Positions 1 to 5,927 of a stretch of DNA of 8,313 bases are shown here, in pieces. The stretch is from a bacterium CG2_30_54_10. Lineage in GTDB: Bacteria > Muiribacteriota > Ozemobacteria > Ozemobacterales > Ozemobacteraceae. The notes beneath the pieces were generated by a model that was not told where the DNA came from, did not search any database, and was given only the letters and a program-made list of their open reading frames with translations. The translations under genes and the position numbers were made by a program. Numbering within the stretch: position 1 is the stretch's first letter; every line of letters starts with the position of its first letter. Location: NCBI GenBank assembly GCA_001872985.1, contig MNYA01000217.1:1-8313 (forward strand), written 5' to 3'.

Positions 1-7
1 CGAGGCG

Positions 8-32
8 AAGGGGGGCGCGTGCCCCCCTTTTT
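8..32 (+). terminator. Strong Rho-independent terminator of an upstream gene outside the window
   Basis: A perfect 9-bp stem (AAGGGGGGC, bases 8-16, with GCCCCCCTT, bases 21-29) closes a GCGT loop and runs into a T tract ending at 32. The T tract follows the stem only on the + strand, so it should end transcription of a + strand gene lying left of the window. It insulates the ftsH-like gene from upstream transcription, which fits that gene having its own promoter. Confidence 0.85.
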
Positions 33-40
33 GGACCGGA

Positions 41-55
41 GGGCGCAACGCGCCC
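41..55. other. Short GC-rich hairpin
   Basis: GGGCGC (41-46) and GCGCCC (50-55) form a perfect 6-bp stem with an AAC loop, just after the terminator. There is no T tract behind it, so it is not a second terminator. It may be part of the left repeat element that starts at 62. Its function is unknown. Confidence 0.4.
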
Positions 56-61
56 GACCGC

Positions 62-126
62 TCGACCGAAGGGAGAAATCTCTTGCGCCAGGAATCATTG
101 AGTTTCCCCGAATTACTGAGCAGATA
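62..126 (+). repeat. Left copy of a 65-bp inverted repeat flanking the ftsH-like gene
   Basis: Bases 62-126 match the reverse complement of 2448-2512 at 59 of 65 positions when aligned without gaps. The mismatches fall at 69, 87, 88, 116, 117 and 121. The stretch 89-115 (27 bases) is identical and so is 70-86 (17 bases). It lies between the upstream terminator and the promoter candidate of the ftsH-like gene. No target-site duplication is obvious outside the two copies. Confidence 0.9.
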
Positions 127-160
127 CTGTCAAGCGATGATGCAAGAAGGTATTTCGGCA

Positions 161-169
161 TGCTATACT
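161..169 (+). promoter_or_regulatory. Extended -10 promoter candidate for the ftsH-like gene
   Basis: TGCTATACT at 161-169 fits an extended -10 element (TGn then TATACT, one base from the sigma-70 consensus TATAAT). No good -35 box lies 16-18 bases upstream; TGCAAG at 141-146 matches poorly, which is tolerated with extended -10 promoters. Transcription would start near 176, giving a leader of about 19 bases with GGAGA at 178-182 as ribosome binding site. This is prediction by eye only. Confidence 0.5.
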
Positions 170-194
170 GAACCGCTGGAGAAAAAGCCGCAAA

Positions 195-2285
195 ATGCTT
201 GAACTCAAAATCACCGATCTGCCTAAGAAACTCAGCATGTTCGATGCTGTCGATAACGGTTATCAAGAGCAGATCCGGTTCGCATGGTCCCGTCTGCGGG
301 AAAATGTCTCCGTACTGATCAAATGTGAAAAGCAGATCACGCCATACCTCCAGGCCATCTTGAAAAAACGGCTCGCCAGTGACGGAAAGACGGTCTCCAT
401 CATCGACGGCCGCCCCCCCGCCGGAAGCACGGAACAAGGCCCCCGCGTGATGGGCATGGTTAACCAGCTGCGCTCGTTGGTCAACAACACCGAACCCAAC
501 AAGGTGTTCCTGATCTCCTACCTCGACATCATAACATCCACCGCGATCGGAGGCCTTTCCCAGGAAGCCAAGGAGATAATGACGATCATCCATGAAAACC
601 CGCTTCTGGTAATGGCCGCATTTGAAGACCCGGATTTCCCGCTTCCAGAGCTGATCGCACAGGCTTTTCCCGCAAGAGCTGAAATGATCGGCCTTCCACG
701 CTCCAAGATCGCAAAGCTTATCACCACCGAGGAAGCACGCAAGTTCGCGGTCGAATCAATCAATCTGATGAGTTTGTACAAGTTCGTTTCTGGATTGAAT
801 CCCGTGCGATTCCGCGAAATCATGACCATTTTCGCCCACAAGGCTGACCTTGACCCGAAAATCCCCGAAATGCTCCCAAACTACATGCAGGAGCTCCGCG
901 GCTACACCGCCTGCGGCGGGGCTTCCCTCTCGTCCATCCAACTCGACAGGGATATTGCCGGGTACCAGGGCGTTAAGAAACAAATTCGGGAGAACATTCT
1001 CAACCTTTTGCAGAAGGCCGGCCAGATCTCAGATGAAAAAGAGATCCGGAAACTCGAATCGATTATTCCGAAAGGCTTGATTTTCCATGGCCCCCCAGGA
1101 ACCGGCAAGACCCTTTTTGCAAAGGGCATCGCCGAAGCCCTGAACGCTGCGATCTATATGGTCAGCGGACCTGAGCTGAAATCAAAATGGGTCGGCGAAG
1201 GGGAAGCAAATATCCGGCGCCTTTTCGCGAGAGCCCGCGCTACCGCACCGGCAGTCATCGTGTTCGACGAACTCGACTCGATCGCCGCACAGCGTTCCGG
1301 CAACACTTCCGACGGCGGATCCCAGGCGTCGCACTCAATGGTCAACCAGCTTCTTACCGAAATGGACGGATTCCGCAAGGAACAACTCGTTCTAGTAATC
1401 GGAACTACGAACTTTCTCTCTTGCCTTGACCCGGCCTTTCTGCGCCCCGGCCGGTTTGAATACCAGATCGAAATTCCCTATCCCGAATGGGAAGACCGCC
1501 GCGCCATTCTCGAACTGTACAACCACAACTTCGAGACCGGACTTACTGCCGGCGATCTCGACACCCTCGCCGGCTGGACCGGAAGGTTCACCGATAACGG
1601 CACCCCCTTTACCGGCGATCATCTCAACGCCCTCCTCAGGGATCTGAAGCGTTTTCTGCTCAACCGCGGCCGGACAGCGGTTGACGATGAATCCCTCAAA
1701 GCCTGGTTCAAACACCAGGAAGGTGAAAACCACCTCACCACCGAAGAAGAACGGGTAGTCGCGATTCACGAATGCGGTCACGCCATCCTCTACCGGAAAG
1801 CCGGGCGGATGGAGGACGTCCGCAAAGTGACCCTCGAAAGCGGTGGTGGCGGCACTCTTGGGATGGTCCAGTCCAAAGCCCGCCGACCGAACGCATTTTT
1901 CACTGAGTCCAGGCTGCGTAATGATGTCGCGATCTGCCTCGGAGGCTATGCCGCTGAGAAGCTGGTTTTCGGGGAAATATCCACAGGCGCATCTCAAGAC
2001 CTCAAGACTGCGACCCGTATCGCCTCGGATATGGTCGCAATCCATGGCATGGGCGGGATCCCCGCCCCGAGATTCTTCGCCGAGGAAAATGGCCAACTGA
2101 GCCCGATTTTCATGGGTCAGCTTTCAGGCCGCATCGATGTAATTCTTGCCGAGGCCCAGGCCCAGGCCGTGAAGTATCTTCAGGATAACCGGGCGATCCT
2201 CGATCGGCTGGCCGATCTTCTGATCGAACGCAGAACCCTCACCCAGGAAGACCTGGCCGCATTCTTTGTCCGGGGCGGAGTATGA
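195..2285 (+). CDS. Soluble FtsH-like AAA+ ATPase with M41 zinc protease domain
   Basis: An ATP-driven protease that should unfold and degrade protein targets. The AAA+ core has Walker A GPPGTGKT (residues 299-306), pore loop KWVGEGE (331-337), Walker B VIVFDE (D358, E359), sensor-1 GTTN (403-406) and arginine fingers in RPGRFE (R417, R420). The C-terminal M41 peptidase has zinc motif HECGH (525-529) and the third-ligand motif TGASQD (D602). All catalytic residues are present, so it should be active. Unlike classical FtsH (about 640 residues, two N-terminal membrane helices), I see no membrane segment. Residues 1-250 instead resemble a degenerate AAA domain: strand-like stretches near 38-43 and 103-108, but no Walker A lysine. 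The pore loop is closer to Cdc48/proteasomal ATPases (WVGE) than to FtsH. GGAGA at 178-182 lies 12 bases before the ATG. In this context it is probably the FtsH component of an FtsH-vWA-MoxR system, not housekeeping FtsH. The family assignment is secure; the N-terminal interpretation is inference. Confidence 0.95.
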   Translation: MLELKITDLPKKLSMFDAVDNGYQEQIRFAWSRLRENVSVLIKCEKQITPYLQAILKKRLASDGKTVSIIDGRPPAGSTEQGPRVMGMVNQLRSLVNNTEPNKVFLISYLDIITSTAIGGLSQEAKEIMTIIHENPLLVMAAFEDPDFPLPELIAQAFPARAEMIGLPRSKIAKLITTEEARKFAVESINLMSLYKFVSGLNPVRFREIMTIFAHKADLDPKIPEMLPNYMQELRGYTACGGASLSSIQLDRDIAGYQGVKKQIRENILNLLQKAGQISDEKEIRKLESIIPKGLIFHGPPGTGKTLFAKGIAEALNAAIYMVSGPELKSKWVGEGEANIRRLFARARATAPAVIVFDELDSIAAQRSGNTSDGGSQASHSMVNQLLTEMDGFRKEQLVLVIGTTNFLSCLDPAFLRPGRFEYQIEIPYPEWEDRRAILELYNHNFETGLTAGDLDTLAGWTGRFTDNGTPFTGDHLNALLRDLKRFLLNRGRTAVDDESLKAWFKHQEGENHLTTEEERVVAIHECGHAILYRKAGRMEDVRKVTLESGGGGTLGMVQSKARRPNAFFTESRLRNDVAICLGGYAAEKLVFGEISTGASQDLKTATRIASDMVAIHGMGGIPAPRFFAEENGQLSPIFMGQLSGRIDVILAEAQAQAVKYLQDNRAILDRLADLLIERRTLTQEDLAAFFVRGGV

Positions 2286-2431
2286 TGAAAAGCTCTGGTG
2301 TGACTTCGAAAGCATGTAGCGAAGGAAACAAAAATCGCAAAAGGCGGGGGCGACCTGCGCTTCTTTTTGGGAATGTGTACCAACGGTCATTCACGGTGCT
2401 AACTTTTGAAGTCAGGCTCCTGGATGCCTGA
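2282..2431 (+). CDS. Doubtful 49-residue basic ORF overlapping the ftsH-like stop
   Basis: An ATG at 2282 overlaps the ftsH-like TGA (ATGA), with a second ATG at 2285. The frame stays open to TGA at 2429-2431. The peptide is basic and includes KRRGRP, which resembles an AT-hook core, near residues 20-25. Against it: no clear Shine-Dalgarno, the terminator-like hairpin lies inside it, and nothing is recognisable beyond the basic patch. Most likely it is a chance ORF in the spacer; it is listed because of the coupled start. Confidence 0.15.
   Translation: MMKSSGVTSKACSEGNKNRKRRGRPALLFGNVYQRSFTVLTFEVRLLDA
2339..2368 (+). terminator. Imperfect terminator-like hairpin after the ftsH-like gene
   Basis: AAAAGGCGGGGG (2339-2350) can pair with CCTGCGCTTCTT (2354-2365) around a CGA loop, with two mismatches (2341/2363 and 2347/2357) and two G-U pairs, followed by more T residues to 2368. 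It lies about 55 bases past the ftsH-like stop. If functional it separates that gene from the cluster at 2704. The mismatches make it a moderate candidate only. Confidence 0.4.
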
Positions 2432-2447
2432 TAAGTTATGCGAAAGT

Positions 2448-2512
2448 TATCTACTCGATAATTCGGGGAAACTCAATGATTCCTGCTGCAAGAGATTTCT
2501 CCCTGCGGTCGA
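2448..2512 (-). repeat. Right copy of the 65-bp inverted repeat
   Basis: The reverse complement of 2448-2512 matches 62-126 at 59 of 65 positions. The two copies face each other across the ftsH-like gene, so 62-2512 looks like a gene bounded by inverted repeats. The outer end contains a motif of the form GAGATTTCTC...TCGAAATGACA; I recall similar dispersed intergenic repeats in many environmental bacterial genomes, so this may be one family member among many. Confidence 0.9.
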
Positions 2513-2556
2513 AATGACAGCATCGTTTGCCATTCCGAACGAATGTGAGGAATCTC
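2492..2556. repeat. Imperfect palindrome made of two opposed repeat ends
   Basis: GAGATTTCTC (2492-2501) and TCGAAATGAC (2509-2518) on the left are mirrored by GCCATTCCGA (2529-2538) and GAGGAATCTC (2547-2556) on the right, with a variable middle and one unpaired base of asymmetry. The right arm is a diverged partial copy of the same repeat end as 2448-2512, in the opposite orientation. The arrangement resembles REP/BIME- or MITE-type elements that fold into long hairpins in RNA or single-stranded DNA. Confidence 0.6.
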
Positions 2557-2614
2557 GCTTTATGTTGAGAATCAGCTAATGCCCCTCCTTTTTGAGCGGA
2601 TACTGCAAAAGCGC

Positions 2615-2643
2615 ATTGAATTTTGTGATATCATGAGTTCAAT
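2615..2643. promoter_or_regulatory. Operator-like dyad upstream of the cluster
   Basis: ATTGAA (2615-2620) and TTCAAT (2638-2643) form an inverted repeat around a perfect palindrome TGATATCA (2626-2633), the two centres differing by half a base. It lies about 60-90 bases before the first start codon of the cluster, where a regulator could bind. TTGAAT and TTCAAT here could also be read as a weak -35/-10 pair with 16-base spacing. No regulator gene is visible in the window. Confidence 0.35.
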
Positions 2644-2668
2644 TTCCGTTTGTAGCAGGCTTTTCCCT

Positions 2669-2693
2669 AATCCCTGCTCCCGAATCCCTGCTC
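2669..2693 (+). repeat. Two 11-base direct repeats before gene start
   Basis: AATCCCTGCTC occurs at 2669-2679 and again at 2683-2693, a 14-base period, ending 10 bases before the ATG at 2704. The position is that of the leader or ribosome entry region. It may be a small tandem duplication or a site bound by a regulator; the sequence does not decide. Confidence 0.7.
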
Positions 2694-2703
2694 ACTTTTA
2701 TAT

Positions 2704-3942
2704 ATGACAACCATGAATATCAGACTGCAAAATGTCGCAGAGATGTTCGCCCTGCGCTATTTGACCGAAACCGGGCAACTTGAGGGCGAGTTCATGCAGG
2801 AGGCCGAGCCCCCATGGTGGGTCTGGTTCCAGTTTTCCGGGCAGTCCCGATCGGAGGCCGCCGCTTTCGGGCTTTTCAACCAGCGCGGGTTAGGCTCCCT
2901 CGCCGCACAGGTCGCGGAACCGACATCACCTCCATACGATCTTGCCCCGGTCAACTGGGTCAGAATTCTGAAAACATTCATCGTCAAACCCGCCATCGAC
3001 AATAGGTTTTCCGAAGAAATTCTTTTTCTGACAGGCGATCAGCAGGTTTTTTTCGAGGTCGTGCGCGGGCACTTCCTTCTCCAACAAGGTCAGGTCGAGT
3101 TCGCCTTGATGCAAACCGATCCGCCAGTCTGGGTGATGAGGATCCGCCAGCCTTCCAGATGGGTTCTCGACCAGCTTCCAAAAGAATCCTCATTCAAGTA
3201 TTTCAACCAAGTCCCCGGAAGCCCTGGAATCTTCATCGAAGCTGGTTGGTCACTTTCAGATCCGGCCAACGGCTTGCGGCTCAACCAGCTTAAGTTCCCC
3301 GAAAATACGCATCTTCTGATGCAGGGAGATGGAGCTCTGCTGAGTTTCAGACCACGCTGGCAGCACGGATCGACCGTCGTGGAGGTCAACCTTCCCCTCC
3401 CCGATCGCGAGCAGATCTCTGAGACCGCGCGTATTACGATCGTTCCCAGGCTTCGCCCGACCGAAGAGGCCGCACCCGCCGAGCTCTGGCAGGTCGGAGA
3501 TCCGACAAGGCTGCAGGCGATCCTTTCCAATGAGTGCGCGATGCGCTTCGCCGGGTTTTCCGCGTGGTTCACCCTTCAAGGTCCCGTCTGGATTCTCGCC
3601 TCCAGCTCGCAATCGGACAAGGGATTGTGCAGCGTGCTTTCCGACGCATTTTCCGCGTACCGGCGACATGATGGGCGCGTCTTCCTGCCAGCCGGATACG
3701 CGCTTTTGCCGCGGCTTTCCGAGATCAGGCTGTTCGAAATCTTCAACTGTCCGCGGGGCGATTTTCTGGTAATCGAAGGCGAGGGCGAGGGCAAGGGCCT
3801 CCGCGCCATCATGCTTCCCGGAGACAAGGCAAAGCGGCTCGACGATTTCATTGCATTTCAAGCGGAGATCGCCTTCAACCGCGTCGAACCGTTCAAATCC
3901 AACTGGACTTTCGATTTCCCCGGCGTAAAAAAAAACGAATGA
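2704..3942 (+). CDS. Uncharacterised ternary-system component with internal duplication
   Basis: I do not recognise a named domain. The 412 residues lack a signal peptide and membrane helices and look beta-rich with many Trp. There is an internal repeat: GQLEGEFMQEAEPPWWV (24-40) followed by FNQ (58-60) parallels GQVEFALMQTDPPVWV (129-144) followed by FNQ (167-169), a period of about 105 residues. A weaker third unit may begin near GPVWIL (293-298), and GWSL (181-184) and GYAL (331-334) start similar-looking blocks. From context it is probably one of the 'X' domain proteins of FtsH-vWA-MoxR systems, perhaps a sensor or adaptor. The start is uncertain: ATG at 2704 and ATG at 2713 are both in frame and neither has a Shine-Dalgarno. 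It overlaps the next gene by 4 bases and ends in a run of nine A. The gene is certain, the function unknown. Confidence 0.85.
   Translation: MTTMNIRLQNVAEMFALRYLTETGQLEGEFMQEAEPPWWVWFQFSGQSRSEAAAFGLFNQRGLGSLAAQVAEPTSPPYDLAPVNWVRILKTFIVKPAIDNRFSEEILFLTGDQQVFFEVVRGHFLLQQGQVEFALMQTDPPVWVMRIRQPSRWVLDQLPKESSFKYFNQVPGSPGIFIEAGWSLSDPANGLRLNQLKFPENTHLLMQGDGALLSFRPRWQHGSTVVEVNLPLPDREQISETARITIVPRLRPTEEAAPAELWQVGDPTRLQAILSNECAMRFAGFSAWFTLQGPVWILASSSQSDKGLCSVLSDAFSAYRRHDGRVFLPAGYALLPRLSEIRLFEIFNCPRGDFLVIEGEGEGKGLRAIMLPGDKAKRLDDFIAFQAEIAFNRVEPFKSNWTFDFPGVKKNE
3927..3935 (+). other. A9 slippery run at the junction of the two X genes
   Basis: Nine A residues end immediately before CGAATGA. In the upstream frame this reads gtA-AAA-AAA-AAC-GAA-TGA and contains the heptamer A-AAA-AAC, a classic -1 slippery sequence. 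The downstream gene is in the -1 frame relative to the upstream one, and that frame is open through the run (AAA-AAA-AAA-CGA-ATG). A -1 shift, or polymerase slippage changing the A count suitably, would fuse the two proteins. Confidence 0.7.
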
Positions 3943-5915
3943 TCGTGCAACTCGACCTCGATGAGGCCGAGCGACACCGCATCAAACGCCCATCTTCCGC
4001 GCCCGTCCTTGACCGGCAAGACGGAAGTTGGTGGGGAACCATCGTGAGCCTTGGCCGCACGATCTCGGGCATGATGACCGGAACCGCCGAAGATAACGGG
4101 TTCGGAAACACCCGATCCGGCACTGTCGGCGCCGGCGCCCGCAGCGGCCTCGGCAGGGGCCTCGGCAGCGACATAGCCGGCGACATGGACGGCGGCCTCG
4201 GCAATGGCCCTGGCCTCGGCCTCGGTATCGGCATCGGCATCGGCAAACCCGGCTCCCGGCAGGGGTTTCCCAGGCTCGGCAAGACCTCCCTGATGGATGC
4301 TCCCGATTATTCAGTTGCAGAGGTCAACAGCACTCGCGAAGACATCCGCCGGATTGACAAACGTCTTTTGGTGAAGATTGAAGACCACCATCTTTGGCGG
4401 AAAAGAGCTGAAATGAGCGGCAAGATGAAAGCGATTGTATCGGCTATCGTTGCGCAAGGCACCGCTTCGATACTCGAGTGTAACCAAAGCGGGCTTTTGG
4501 CTGCTGCGATGGAGTTCGCCCGAACCGAAAAGAGTCTGTCCAGGCTTTTCGATGAGAATCTTCCGGCACTGGAGCGGGGAAATCTGCTTTCGGCTATTCG
4601 GAATCCAGCTCTGGATGCAGAGTTGCATTACCTCCTGCATCTGGCATTCGCTTGGAGGTTCAACGACTCCGACATTTTTCGCCAGGCGGTTGACTCGATG
4701 CGAAGCGGGTATGCGGGTGAGAAACGCCCTTTCCATTCATTCAAGGAAGGTCAGGTCGTCGGCCCAACGCGGGAAACCGGGGCTAACAGCATCGGCCTGA
4801 TGACCGCCAACGACCTTCCCCGGATCAGGATGAACGTCAATAACTTTCTCCTCCACACCGGATGCGCTACAATCGATCTGGTGGGGATCGCACGCGCCCA
4901 ATTCACCATTCTTCTCGGAAAACACCTTTCTCCCGAAATCGCCGCGGGCCTTCTTTCTCCGATGCCGTTGGACGGCCAAAAGGGCAGCATCCTGGGCAAG
5001 AAATGGAAAGATCTTGACTCGTTCCCCAAACTTCCGGAGGATGACCGTCGGCTTCCCTCGACCAACCGATGGCTCGAGACGATCACCATGGAAAAGATCC
5101 GCGAGATCTCCCTGAGCGACATGTTCACCGGGAAGTTGTACCGCCCTAGCTTCATGTTCGTCCGCGACGACCCCGAACTTTCGGCGGAGTTCGCCAAGAT
5201 GCAGTGGATGAAGGCGCTTCCGGAAGAAGATTTCCCGGCTACCAGCGATGGAAAGCCCATCGCGAGGGCAATATACCGACGGTTTTCCTCCGGAAACGCC
5301 GATTGGAGCGAGTATTTCACCCTTGCCGCAAAGTCCTGGGCGAGCCTGCACACCAAGGCCCGCGCCCAGCGTCTTTTGCTCCTTCTCGTCACCGAGTTCA
5401 GTCCGCTTCAAGAGTTCGGGAAATTCATCGAGCCGCTGATTCTCGATCTCAGCAAACGAAGCCCCTGGGACTTGTACAGCCTCACCTTATACTGCGATAT
5501 TTACAGACTGTCCCTGGTCTTTCAGCGCAAGGTCGATGAACAGAGGCTTTTCAATATCATGCTGGATCATCTTCCCGGGCCGCCTCACGGCTGGAGCGAC
5601 TTCCGGGATTCGGCCGAACACTTCATACTCTGCCTGTTCCTCAACGGATCCCCGGTCCGAAGGTTTCAGCTCGACCAGATGGCTGAGAGAACGATGCGAT
5701 GGCTTCACCATGCGGTCCACAAGGCAATGGACGAGAAGATGGTGGATGAAATCCTGACTCTTCTGAGCTTCCTCGAGGTCGGAACGTTGGCCGATCTCGT
5801 TCCCGAGAACCTCGAGCAGCACCAGTTCCAAGAGCGGCGACGAGCCGTCTGGATGGAACATGCGCAAAATTTTTCCTCCGACACCGGATTTCAGGAATGG
5901 GTGAAAAATATCTGA
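3939..5915 (+). CDS. Uncharacterised ternary-system protein with Gly-rich linker and helical body
   Basis: No known domain is recognised. Of 658 residues, 1-40 form a short polar head with a WW pair at 31-32; about 44-103 is a Gly-rich low-complexity linker ending in GLGLGIGIGIG; 125-658 looks mostly helical, with several Leu-rich amphipathic segments (for example 220-240, 475-505, 515-545, 580-615). I found no Walker motif, no vWA DxSxS, no membrane helix and no signal peptide. The start ATG overlaps the previous stop (ATGA) and has no Shine-Dalgarno, so translation is probably coupled to the upstream gene, or partly produced as a fusion through the A9 run. A 12-base gap separates it from the MoxR gene. 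By position it is a second 'X' component, plausibly a scaffold for the ATPase partners; that role is inferred from context only. Confidence 0.85.
   Translation: MIVQLDLDEAERHRIKRPSSAPVLDRQDGSWWGTIVSLGRTISGMMTGTAEDNGFGNTRSGTVGAGARSGLGRGLGSDIAGDMDGGLGNGPGLGLGIGIGIGKPGSRQGFPRLGKTSLMDAPDYSVAEVNSTREDIRRIDKRLLVKIEDHHLWRKRAEMSGKMKAIVSAIVAQGTASILECNQSGLLAAAMEFARTEKSLSRLFDENLPALERGNLLSAIRNPALDAELHYLLHLAFAWRFNDSDIFRQAVDSMRSGYAGEKRPFHSFKEGQVVGPTRETGANSIGLMTANDLPRIRMNVNNFLLHTGCATIDLVGIARAQFTILLGKHLSPEIAAGLLSPMPLDGQKGSILGKKWKDLDSFPKLPEDDRRLPSTNRWLETITMEKIREISLSDMFTGKLYRPSFMFVRDDPELSAEFAKMQWMKALPEEDFPATSDGKPIARAIYRRFSSGNADWSEYFTLAAKSWASLHTKARAQRLLLLLVTEFSPLQEFGKFIEPLILDLSKRSPWDLYSLTLYCDIYRLSLVFQRKVDEQRLFNIMLDHLPGPPHGWSDFRDSAEHFILCLFLNGSPVRRFQLDQMAERTMRWLHHAVHKAMDEKMVDEILTLLSFLEVGTLADLVPENLEQHQFQERRRAVWMEHAQNFSSDTGFQEWVKNI
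4146..4244 (+). repeat. Degenerate hexanucleotide repeat coding for the Gly-rich linker
   Basis: GGC-CTC-GGC triplets recur at 4146, 4158, 4194 and 4212, then run into alternating CTC/ATC and GGC/GGT codons to 4244 (three ATC-GGC units in a row at the end). All units are multiples of three, so copy-number change would lengthen or shorten the Gly-Leu/Gly-Ile linker (residues about 70-102) without a frameshift. Strand slippage during replication is the likely origin. Confidence 0.75.
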
Positions 5916-5927
5916 AAGAGGCAAAAC

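Larger units (their letters stand above)
2286..2703. other. 418-base spacer between the ftsH-like gene and the five-gene cluster
   Basis: No convincing gene lies here. Left to right it holds: a terminator-like hairpin (2339-2368); the right copy of the 65-base inverted repeat (2448-2512); a divergent partial copy forming a larger imperfect palindrome (2492-2556); a dyad around TGATATCA (2615-2643); and two 11-base direct repeats (2669-2693). It is AT-richer than the flanking genes. A promoter for the downstream cluster is expected here but no clear -35/-10 pair stands out. Confidence 0.8.

Noticed and set aside
1392..2096. 234-codon open frame on the - strand inside the ftsH-like gene
   Set aside because: It is antisense to the AAA/M41 region with all catalytic motifs on the + strand, and its translation shows no recognisable domain; it is a GC-driven shadow.
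62..2512. Insertion sequence carrying the ftsH-like gene
   Set aside because: No transposase, no target-site duplication next to the repeats, and the enclosed gene is not a transposition gene; reported only as inverted repeats.
2669..2693. Possible CRISPR-like repeats
   Set aside because: Only two 11-base copies with a 3-base gap; no repeat-spacer array.
3893..4282. Pro-rich - strand ORF with PMPMPIPRPRP-type sequence
   Set aside because: It is the antisense reading of the GGC-CTC/ATC hexamer repeats and gains its look from that repeat alone.
4737..5411. Long open frames on the - strand (224 and 213 codons) inside the 658-residue gene
   Set aside because: Two overlapping antisense frames in the same stretch, neither with recognisable motifs nor an intergenic promoter region; typical shadows of a GC-rich gene.
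3939..5915. vWA domain in the 658-residue protein
   Set aside because: No DxSxS, no alternating strand-helix pattern with the conserved Thr and Asp; the body reads as helical.
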